A stretch of 64,000 nt of DNA, from the NCBI GenBank assembly GCA_037367405.1, contig JAZKJV010011400.1, positions 7,066,501 through 7,130,500 on the forward strand. Direction: 5' to 3'. The DNA comes from Ottelia alismoides (Eukaryota; Streptophyta; Magnoliopsida; Alismatales; Hydrocharitaceae). Below are positions 17,298 through 24,246 of the stretch, piece after piece (position 1 is the first letter of the stretch; the number at the start of each line of letters is the position of its first letter). The notes under the pieces are model-generated. The model was given only the letters and a program-made list of their open reading frames with translations, made no database searches and was not told the DNA's origin. Both the position numbers and the translations under genes were made by a program.

Positions 17298-18008
17298 TTA
17301 GCCAGAGGCTCTTGGGGAATTGGTTTCACGCCATGGTTCTGTGCCTTCGATTCGCCATATTGCAATTTGAGCGGCAAGAACTGGGCGAAGTATGTTCTCG
17401 TCAGTACCGATTCTTCGTTCAATCATCTTACGGAGTGCCGGCAAGGCGTTCACCGCGCTGGCCTCCATGCGACCAAGGTAGCATGCAGCATTGTAGCAAG
17501 TTCTTGCATCATCCGACTGCAGACCGCCCACAAGTATTTCGACGATGTCCTTCGGAGCGTCGCCAATGTCGTCCAGTGCCACGGTTGCGAGAATACAGAC
17601 CTCGCGCACCGGGTCTTTTAATGTCTTCATCAGCATGTTTACGACGGTCACGTAGTGTTCGCCCCAGCGGGGTTTAGTGGATGGGCGATCAGGCAGCGAT
17701 GGATAGATTATTCGAACCGCTGGTCGGTATCTATAAACTAGCAGGTCGACGCTGTCGCATCGCGCGCGTGGGTCGTCACACTCCAGTAGTTGCAAAATGA
17801 ACGGGATAGCAAGTTCTTCAAATCGTGCAATCGAAGCAAAAGTCCATGAACGCAATGCGGGATTACTGGTTGATCGATGCTTTGCGTAAATAGTCGGCAA
17901 GAGCGGTAAAGAATGCGGGATCGCATCAACAGCAGTTCGTAATGCAATTGACGCATCGAGATCACAGGAATTCAGTTTCTCGCGACAGTGGATCAAGTCG
18001 AATTCCAT
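17298..18008 (-). CDS. HEAT-repeat protein
   Basis: A 236-residue, all-helical protein with HEAT-type repeats: LRSWTFASIARFEELAIPFI, ARCDSVDLLVYRY, VREVCILATVALDDIGDAPK, ARTCYNAACYLGRMEASAVN. It has no signal peptide, so it is probably cytoplasmic, where such repeats bind partner proteins. The ATG at 18008 is preferred over a TTG at the edge of an R8 repeat. HEAT proteins are frequent in immunity clusters; the partner is unknown here. Confidence 0.7.
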   Translation of the reverse strand: MEFDLIHCREKLNSCDLDASIALRTAVDAIPHSLPLLPTIYAKHRSTSNPALRSWTFASIARFEELAIPFILQLLECDDPRARCDSVDLLVYRYRPAVRIIYPSLPDRPSTKPRWGEHYVTVVNMLMKTLKDPVREVCILATVALDDIGDAPKDIVEILVGGLQSDDARTCYNAACYLGRMEASAVNALPALRKMIERRIGTDENILRPVLAAQIAIWRIEGTEPWRETNSPRASG

Positions 18009-18032
18009 TGGGACTCTTTTCACAGAACGGGA

Positions 18033-18076
18033 GCCATAACCGGGCATCCGCAACTGAGGTCGCTAAAGTAAATAAC
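18033..18076. repeat. R8 repeat, partial copy
   Basis: GCCATAACCGGGCATCCGCA followed by ACTGAGGTCGCTAAAGTAAA, differing from the 17102 copy at about five positions. It lies just upstream of the HEAT-protein start, so it could also carry its promoter. Confidence 0.6.
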
Positions 18077-18303
18077 ACACCGCCGAGTGCCTCTGTGCAT
18101 GGTTTTCTTCGCCACTATCCAGAATTGGTCCAGCGTCGGATGGCGTCCGTGTCCCGATGCACGCCAAAGAGATATCGATTCTCGGCGGGGCATATCAAAC
18201 AATTCGGCAGGGCGTTGTTCAATGCTGTCAGTGCGTCTTCAGACACAAGGTTCAGGGAGCGTGGAGCTGTGGTTAGTCATGGTCTTAGCCATTCTAGCAA
18301 GGA

Positions 18304-18768
18304 TCATTCTGCGCGCGGCTCTCGTCGAGCAGCCTTCTTGCGAGCTCGGCGGAGTAAGCTGGTCTTCTGCTTGTCCGTAATGGGCTGGACCTTCGCATGC
18401 TTGTGGTGCCGCTCGGCTTTGCGCTTCGCTGCGGCGTGTTGCTCCGCCTCGCGTAAACGAGCGTCAAGCAGGGCCGAACGTATGTGGGCGAATGTCAAGA
18501 AAACTCCCAAGAGTACGCACGCAACGTTTATGGCGAGTAGGGTGTAGAAAGCAACTGGATGCTCTTCTGCAGTGAAAGTTCTTGCAGTTGAACCCCGCCC
18601 GTATCTTGTGTAGCCCACCCAAATTTGTCTGCAAGAGGATGCTAGCCAGAGCATTGTCCAGCCCGCCAGGAGGAACGTCGAAAATGCGTCTCTAAATCTC
18701 ATTCTGAACAGACCTACATGCCAAACTTCACCGCGTTTCGGAGTCGGTCGCCGCGTGCGATCATCCAT
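18304..18768 (-). CDS. Hypothetical membrane protein with basic tail
   Basis: A 154-residue protein with two membrane segments (about 26-44, FSTFLLAGWTMLWLASSC, and 72-95, FYTLLAINVACVLLGVFLTF) and a long, strongly basic C-terminal helix (AAAKRKAERHHKHAKVQPIT, RRARKKAARREPR). The start at 18768 overlaps the end of the preceding gene by eight bases (ATGGATGA), suggesting coupling. Function unknown. Confidence 0.5.
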   Translation of the reverse strand: MDDRTRRPTPKRGEVWHVGLFRMRFRDAFSTFLLAGWTMLWLASSCRQIWVGYTRYGRGSTARTFTAEEHPVAFYTLLAINVACVLLGVFLTFAHIRSALLDARLREAEQHAAAKRKAERHHKHAKVQPITDKQKTSLLRRARKKAARREPRAE

Positions 18769-19321
18769 TGTCAAGGCGATTCGGCGACTCCGGTCCATCG
18801 CCTGGTTCTTCAATTCTACACGACACGCGACCGGGGATGAGATCCTGAATCAAGTTCCATGCCTTGCAAAACGATCTTTCGTCGTCAAGCGGAATGATTC
18901 GTTGTGGGTATTGATGATTTCCATTCAAAACGAACGATGCTCGTTCGCTTTCTTTGTCCCAGTGCCTAATACACACGATGGAGTCGTGCGAGAACTGAGA
19001 TACACCCAAAGCAGCAGTACCTGTGAGCTTTTCGAGTGCAAGTGTGATCTGCTGCAATTCTGGGACTGTCAGTTGTGACGTCCATCGATGAAACTCCGAT
19101 CGTAGGCCGGTGGGATTGTCTATGGGATAGTCAATCCAGAGTGCGCGTTCAGCGAAGCCATTCATAGAGATTCGAATTCGGTTGTCATGGAGACTGCCAT
19201 CTGCTGTACAAACTGGCGTCCCTCGAACGATAGCGATGTCCGATCTTTCAAGGACGTGAGCAGCACCCTGGCGGTCTGGATTAAATCGCTGTTTCAATGA
19301 ATAACGACCGACACCAATCAC
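18761..19321 (-). CDS. Hypothetical protein, possible immunity-type
   Basis: A 186-residue soluble protein, not recognised. It has beta strands around RIRISMNGFAERALWIDYPI, a helix WTSQLTVPELQQITLALEKL and a later strand/helix pair (ASFVLNGNHQYPQRI). It starts at GTG. It overlaps the next membrane-protein gene, so the two may form a functional pair. Confidence 0.5.
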   Translation of the reverse strand: MIGVGRYSLKQRFNPDRQGAAHVLERSDIAIVRGTPVCTADGSLHDNRIRISMNGFAERALWIDYPIDNPTGLRSEFHRWTSQLTVPELQQITLALEKLTGTAALGVSQFSHDSIVCIRHWDKESERASFVLNGNHQYPQRIIPLDDERSFCKAWNLIQDLIPGRVSCRIEEPGDGPESPNRLDNG

Positions 19322-19390
19322 CCCGTCGCGGCGAGTGATTGGCCATTATATAAAGCCCCGTCCGCGACTGGGTTGCATTGATTGGTGGGC

Positions 19391-19436
19391 AGTTAGTTGA
19401 ACAGCGCCACTTGGCAAGTGGCGCTTTCCAACTAAC
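19391..19436. repeat. R2 hairpin overlapping a stop codon
   Basis: A near-perfect palindrome with core AGCGCCACTTGGCAAGTGGC, flanked by GTTAGTTG and CAACTAAC. On the minus strand the TAG of the HEAT gene at 19432 is the first base triplet of the element (TAG-TTGGAAAGCGCC). It may serve as the gene's terminator. Confidence 0.85.
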
Positions 19437-20754
19437 GAATACTCCTCAGCGCAGCGTCGATGTCCTCTTTCAGTGTATCCGAGATAGTCGGATCCTGCGC
19501 AAGCGATTGAAGAGCCGGGACGGCAGCGGACGCATCGGAACCAAGTTTTGCGAGGGCAGCTACTGCGGCACTCGCTGGTTGATCAAAATGCCCATCGTGG
19601 TTGCGTAATGCGCGAGCATAAGCAGCAATCACTCGCGGCTCGGAGATGCTACGTGAGCTAAGTGCTTCGATCACGACTTTCGCTACTAATTCATCCTCGT
19701 CTTCCATCAAGGGAAGGGAACGCGAGACTGCGGAAGCGGGGTCAATCGCAAAGAATGCATCTACCAAACCCCAACGTATTTGTGCAGAGGCGTGCTTTTT
19801 TGCACGTTCCAGTGAATCGATCAGTCGGCTCGCAGGGGGACCAAGTTGCGCAATTGCCTGGGGGGCGTCGTTTTGAACGAATTGTCGATCCATGTCGTCC
19901 AGCAATAGCTGACCCAACAAGTCCATCGCTTCCGCTGGGGGAGATTCCGCTATCTTGCAAATAGCAGCCGCTGACCAAATCCGTACGTTTTTGTTGTGAT
20001 CTGGCCCGATTAGAGTTTTCAATTTCGGAAGTGCGTCCGAGGCATCCGGACCGGTGCTTGCCAGAAGACGAGCCGCGCGCCCCCGTAACTTCTCGGGCAA
20101 CATGAAATCTCGTGAGACCGCGATGTAGACATCAGAATCGTCGTCGAGCAGTTGGATGACTTCGGGTATGACGGGGGCAATAAGCTTAATACGTTTGTCC
20201 AGTGCGTCCAGAACCGTCCATTTCACCATTGGATCTGGGTCCCGTAGTAGTTCTCCAAACTTCAGCACCGATTCTTCAGTGTCATCTGCCACGGCGTCCA
20301 ATGCCGAAATTGCTTGCGAACGCAGGTTCACATCGTCGTCGGCACAGAATGGCAGGATCATTTCGTATGCACGACGATCCGGATTGCCAATTCGAGAGAC
20401 AGCTTCCAGTGCTTGTGCTCGCTTATAGTCTGTCTCTAGCTTTGGCAGCTCCTTCAAAATCGACGTGGCTGCCGCCGGCGGCAAGTCAAGCAATCTAAAC
20501 CAGGCTCGTTCACTTACCGTTTCGCGACCCATGATATGTTCGACCACAGTTCGCTCATCATTCAAAAGAAGCGTAAGCTGCCGAGCAATCTCTGGCTGCG
20601 CAAGTGCGTCGTTGGGTAATGACGATATTGCCCTGGCGATATCTTGTGCACTGCCGGTCTTCAGCGAAGCAAGCAGAATCTCCGTTTCCTGTGCGGCAAC
20701 TTGGCCACCCAATAACAAGCCGACCGTTAGCAGGACTGTCGCGGAGTATGCGTG
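19432..20754 (-). CDS. Secreted HEAT-repeat protein
   Basis: A 440-residue protein with a signal peptide (VLLTVGLLLGGQVAAQ) and helical repeats over nearly its full length: YEMILPFCADDDVNLRSQAI, PDPMVKWTVLDALDKRIKLI, NKNVRIWSAAAICKIAESPP, DELVAKVVIEALSSRSISEP, ASAAVAALAKLGSDASAAVP. These are HEAT/PBS-lyase-like repeats that give a solenoid for protein binding. The ATG at 20754 places the signal peptide at the N-terminus; the longer open frame upstream is probably not translated. Its stop lies in an R2 hairpin. Confidence 0.8.
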   Translation of the reverse strand, partial: HAYSATVLLTVGLLLGGQVAAQETEILLASLKTGSAQDIARAISSLPNDALAQPEIARQLTLLLNDERTVVEHIMGRETVSERAWFRLLDLPPAAATSILKELPKLETDYKRAQALEAVSRIGNPDRRAYEMILPFCADDDVNLRSQAISALDAVADDTEESVLKFGELLRDPDPMVKWTVLDALDKRIKLIAPVIPEVIQLLDDDSDVYIAVSRDFMLPEKLRGRAARLLASTGPDASDALPKLKTLIGPDHNKNVRIWSAAAICKIAESPPAEAMDLLGQLLLDDMDRQFVQNDAPQAIAQLGPPASRLIDSLERAKKHASAQIRWGLVDAFFAIDPASAVSRSLPLMEDEDELVAKVVIEALSSRSISEPRVIAAYARALRNHDGHFDQPASAAVAALAKLGSDASAAVPALQSLAQDPTISDTLKEDIDAALRSIR

Positions 20755-20798
20755 CATGTTGCAGTGAATCTCGCATTCAGCCATCGGCACGCCAACAT

Positions 20799-21176
20799 TC
20801 ATCGGCTCGGCGCAGGAACACCACAAAAAACACCCACGTTGTGCTCACTAACAACCTGTGTCCAGCCGAGGATCCAAATGGTACGCGACTCATCCCACGT
20901 GCCGGATCCCGCCTTACGGCCGTCAGGCATTAGCTCCAAGCAGCTCCATTTAGCATTAATGATAAACGGGGCTGGTACGGAAATTGAAGTACAAACAAGC
21001 TTACGAATGGCAGGATTTAGACCGTTTTTGGTTTGGTAGTCAAGGTGTCTGCGTTGTGCTAACTCACGAGTGGCAGCTGGTCCAAACACAGCGGTCGCGG
21101 CCCAAAGCGAGGCATAAATTGCCACGACTACAGCGGACATTCGCATCCACCTGCGTTTCTTGAGTGAAACTGCCAT
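20799..21176 (-). CDS. Small membrane-anchored hypothetical protein
   Basis: A 125-residue protein starting MAVSLKKRRWMRMSAVVVAI, a positively charged N-terminus plus one hydrophobic segment (anchor or signal), then an unrecognised domain with CTSISVPAPFIINAKWSCLE. It is the first gene of the minus-strand accessory block. Confidence 0.5.
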   Translation of the reverse strand: MAVSLKKRRWMRMSAVVVAIYASLWAATAVFGPAATRELAQRRHLDYQTKNGLNPAIRKLVCTSISVPAPFIINAKWSCLELMPDGRKAGSGTWDESRTIWILGWTQVVSEHNVGVFCGVPAPSR

Positions 21177-21475
21177 AAGGGGACCATCGGAAGAACGGCT
21201 GCATTCACCTCGGCCCGCCAAGGAAATGTTTCCATTTCCAAGCCCGGCGATCGCGTGCTCTGGTGCAACGCTTGGTTCGTCTGTATTGACGTTGAAGGGA
21301 GTAGAAATCCGGTTCAGACCCAGTAACTGTTGCTTGCAAGAACGCTATTATCAATCTTGGAGTCGCAATTAGCAACACTAGCTCGCCAAAAACTGTACCT
21401 CGTATCTCGGACGTGTCATAAGCAGCGAGTCCAGCGAAGGCGAAAACGCCGCTAAGTATCCGCCCTAGACTTCCC

Positions 21476-22092
21476 GAGTGTCAGATTCAGGGGTATTCCT
21501 GAAACTGCCCAACCAGTTGGTCTCAAGCTGTTTTGTACTGGTACTCGATGTCGCCCCCCATGGGCTTGTCCCATAGGAGCGCAAGGTTGGTTGGCTAGGG
21601 CCAGGCGGCCTAGCCAACCAACCTTTGCGGGCTTCCTTCGGCGCTAGTGTGCAACGGGCTCTGTCTTGTCAGGCCAATCGCGGGATCAAGCACTTCGTTC
21701 CAACGCGTTGTTCCGATGGTTTCGGCACTCGACCAGGCGGTTTGAAGTATAGCCGGTAGGCCATCGAAGCGGCAAATAAGTTTTCCCAAGCGTCAGATTC
21801 AGGGGTGGGCCTGATCCTGCCCAACCAGTTGGCCTCACGGAGTTTCGTACTCGTACTCAGGGCGAAGCCCGGTACTCGTACTCGATGAGGCATGCAAGAT
21901 CTCGAGTAGGAGTACGAGTAGGAGTACGAGTAGGAGGAGGAGTAGGAGGAGGAGTAGGAGGAGGAGGAGTAGAAGCAATCACGTTGAGCATGGATGCATG
22001 ACGTTGCGGCATGTCGCCCCCATGGGCTTGTCCCATGGGAGCGCAAGGTTGGTTGGCCAGGCCGCCTGTCCCTAGCCAACCAACCTTTGCTT
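21476..22092. repeat. Duplicated repeat block with GAGTAC/GAGTAG microsatellite
   Basis: Two modules occur twice in the same order. Module A (GTCAGATTCAGGGGT...CCCAACCAGTTGG) is at 21478-21525 and 21791-21838. Module B (ATGGGCTTGTCCCAT...GGAGCGCAAGGTTGGTTGG, with its inverted CCAACCAACCT end) is at 21549-21627 and 22013-22090. Between the second pair lies a tract of GAGTACGAGTAGGAG and GAGGAG units (about 21899-21975). Module B forms a long hairpin. ORFs across this tract are low-complexity artefacts. The stretch 21177-21475 holds nothing I recognise. Confidence 0.8.
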
Positions 22093-22250
22093 CCAACCGG
22101 ACAAGCCGGTGGGGGAGCCAGTCTAATAGTTTACGCGCAAAGTAGTTGACAGCGGGAACGTCTTCGATGACCTAGTCCGAAGGGATTGGGAATCCAGTGA
22201 AATGACTTCTTGCATTCGAGTCACCATTGAATGGTAAATGGCTTTGGGCG

Positions 22251-22300
22251 TTATTGGACTGCGCCACTGGGCAGCTTGCCAAGTGGCGCTGTCCAAGTAA
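22251..22300. repeat. R2 hairpin next to the ECF sigma stop codon
   Basis: TTGGACTGCGCCACTGGGCA pairs with the inverse arm GCCAAGTGGCGCTGTCCAA. Reading the minus strand, the TGA of the sigma gene is followed after four bases by TTGGACAGCGCC. It has the same core as the hairpin at 19391. Confidence 0.8.
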
Positions 22301-24040
22301 TCACTGGTCAGGTGTTGCCTGCCGCGACTTGGGTTTGCGCGTGAGCCATATCAGCAACAAGTTCGGCAAGATCGCAGTCGCGACCATGATGACCATTCCC
22401 ACATTCATGCTGGTCTGCAGCCAAGTCATCCAGCCCTTGAGCGGAGACTGCGCGACGGCTTGTCGGGCGGTTGGGGTATTGAATTCCAATGCGCTGCCTG
22501 CACCGCCAACTGCCAGGTCGTGAGCCAGCGCGTAGCCACCTTCGGCCAGATGCCAGGCGATGGCTGCGCCACCCATAGCAGCCTTCCAGCCAATGGCACA
22601 GCCGCCCAAGGCTGTCCATCCCAGGCCTACTCCGCCGATCGCCAGTCCGCCAACGGCTAGACCACCGATTGCCAATAAACCGATTGCCCCTCCACCGAAA
22701 GTCACCGCGCCCAAGCACAAGCCACCGGCAGCTAATCCACCACACGCCAAACCACCAAAGGCCACCAGCCCAGTGGCAATACCGCCTATACCCAAGAGGA
22801 TCCCGTACGCTCGATCGCCAATGGCAATCCAGCCGCGGGCGACTCCCGGTTGGCGCGGGCCCACGCCACTCCACTCAGACATCGGATGACTCAATTGGAT
22901 ATCAATCAGGGGCAGATTGGCCAACTTCCATCGAGAGCTGTACGATCGGGCTTGAAAGCCGGCGGCCATGCTATTCATGCGCTCACGCAGAGCTGAATCA
23001 TTAGGTTCATCATGGTCTGATGCTGCAGCCTGCATGGCCTTGACGTGCCGATGCGTGTGAAGACTGTGAACCAGGCAAATGGTCATGAAGATCCCTTGCC
23101 AACCGAAGATCACCGCCAACAGCCATAGAGGACCAAGCTGAAGATAAACCAGCAAGTTGATAGCCACGATCAAGGCCGCAACAAAAGCCAGGCTGATCAA
23201 AAACAGTTTGCGTGCCCTAGAACGCATGTAGTCGCGTTGGTTCTTGGTCGGCGCTAGCTCGGCAGGGATATAGCCACCCAAGTATGCTCCGGCCAGACCA
23301 CTGGCAGTGCCGGCAGCGGCCCCCAGGGCACCTGGGGCCAGAGTGGCGGCGATGGTTTTCACCGCGCCAACAGCCAACGGTGCCGAAGCGATACCAGCCG
23401 CTTGAGCGGTTGAGGCAGCGCTGGCTGTTCCCATGGCCACCAAGGCCGCCATGACTCGCGTGGTGAATTGCTTGCCGGGCCGTGTACGCACCAGCGTCTC
23501 TTCGACCAGGCTGGTCAGATCTTCGCGCAGCATGGCTCTAGCTCGCGACAATCGCTGCTTGACTGCATCGGGACTTATGTCCAAGGCACCCGCCACCTGG
23601 GCAATCGATTGCTCCTGCCGATAAAACAGGAGCATGGTTTCGCGATACATTTCCGGTAACTGTTCGACTGCGCGCCACACGACTTCGGCTTGTTCGTCTT
23701 GTTCGCGCTGGCTTGAAGCAGTCGCGGGTGATTCGACTTGATCGAGGCCCGTCTGGTCGGCAGCAGTCACGGCCGAGCGCGCATGTTGATGGGACAGGTT
23801 GCGGGCAATGCCGCACAGCCAAGCCGCCAGCCGCTCGGGCTCGCGCAACTGGTCACGGTTGCTCCATGCGACCCAAAAGGTCTCTTGGGCTACATCCTGG
23901 CTGCCTTCGAAATTGCCCAAGCGACTGTACGCAATCGCGCTGACCAGCCCCTGATAGCGAACGACAACTTGTTCAAACGCCGAGGTTTGACCTTCAATGA
24001 CGGCCTGCCACAGTTCGGAATCGGTGGGTGAGTATTGCAT
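22301..24040 (-). CDS. ECF sigma factor fused to a membrane domain with Gly-rich repeats
   Basis: A 579-residue protein. Residues about 15-90 are sigma region 2 (SRLGNFEGSQDVAQETFWVA) and 120-175 region 4 (LPEMYRETMLLFYRQ, SIAQVAGALDISPDAVKQRL). After a linker with Ala/Gly-rich hydrophobic segments come two clear membrane helices (about 280-330, FLISLAFVAALIVAINLLVY). Next is an 80-100 residue tract of five-residue repeats of the type GGLAI/GGLAV, and a last membrane helix (VGMVIMVATAILPNLLLIWL). The sigma part is therefore probably tethered to the membrane and must be released or act there. The ATG at 24040 is the most likely start. Confidence 0.85.
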   Translation of the reverse strand: MQYSPTDSELWQAVIEGQTSAFEQVVVRYQGLVSAIAYSRLGNFEGSQDVAQETFWVAWSNRDQLREPERLAAWLCGIARNLSHQHARSAVTAADQTGLDQVESPATASSQREQDEQAEVVWRAVEQLPEMYRETMLLFYRQEQSIAQVAGALDISPDAVKQRLSRARAMLREDLTSLVEETLVRTRPGKQFTTRVMAALVAMGTASAASTAQAAGIASAPLAVGAVKTIAATLAPGALGAAAGTASGLAGAYLGGYIPAELAPTKNQRDYMRSRARKLFLISLAFVAALIVAINLLVYLQLGPLWLLAVIFGWQGIFMTICLVHSLHTHRHVKAMQAAASDHDEPNDSALRERMNSMAAGFQARSYSSRWKLANLPLIDIQLSHPMSEWSGVGPRQPGVARGWIAIGDRAYGILLGIGGIATGLVAFGGLACGGLAAGGLCLGAVTFGGGAIGLLAIGGLAVGGLAIGGVGLGWTALGGCAIGWKAAMGGAAIAWHLAEGGYALAHDLAVGGAGSALEFNTPTARQAVAQSPLKGWMTWLQTSMNVGMVIMVATAILPNLLLIWLTRKPKSRQATPDQ

Positions 24041-24156
24041 CTGAATCGTGCTCGCAGTACGGAGGAAAGCGTCGTTACTGCAAGATAGTGGCTGGCCGCC
24101 GCATGTCGGTGACAAAAAGTTGGGAAAATCTATTGTTGCACCGAGCCTTGTCGAAA

Positions 24157-24238
24157 GCTACTGCCGCCAGGCGGTGAGGCGGAACGTGGAAACGCGTTAA
24201 TGTGAACTGGTCCACCGTCTGGCGACGGTGGCTACGGG
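24157..24238. repeat. R1 paired-hairpin repeat, degenerate copy
   Basis: A left half GCTACTGCCGCCAGGCGGTG, then the opposing half TCCACCGTCTGGCGACGGTG ending GGCTACGGG. It lies between the sigma gene start and the end of the GGDEF gene. Confidence 0.75.
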
Positions 24239-24246
24239 AGTAGGCC

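Noticed and set aside
17111..17422. Minus-strand frame ending AGTYLLLFTSATSLADAR
   Set aside because: Its C-terminus is translated R8 repeat DNA, and it overlaps the HEAT protein; a similar string recurs at 15361, showing it is repeat sequence.
8138..21176. Integron-type cassette array with attC sites
   Set aside because: The one-strand gene order and orphan content suggested it, but I found no paired RYYYAAC/GTTRRRY core sites between the genes and no integrase. Kept only as a hypothesis under the immunity-island finding.
21669..22096. Two Ser/Tyr- or Pro/Thr-rich frames across the microsatellite
   Set aside because: They are the GAGTAC/GAGTAG tract read in frame; codon content is pure repeat.
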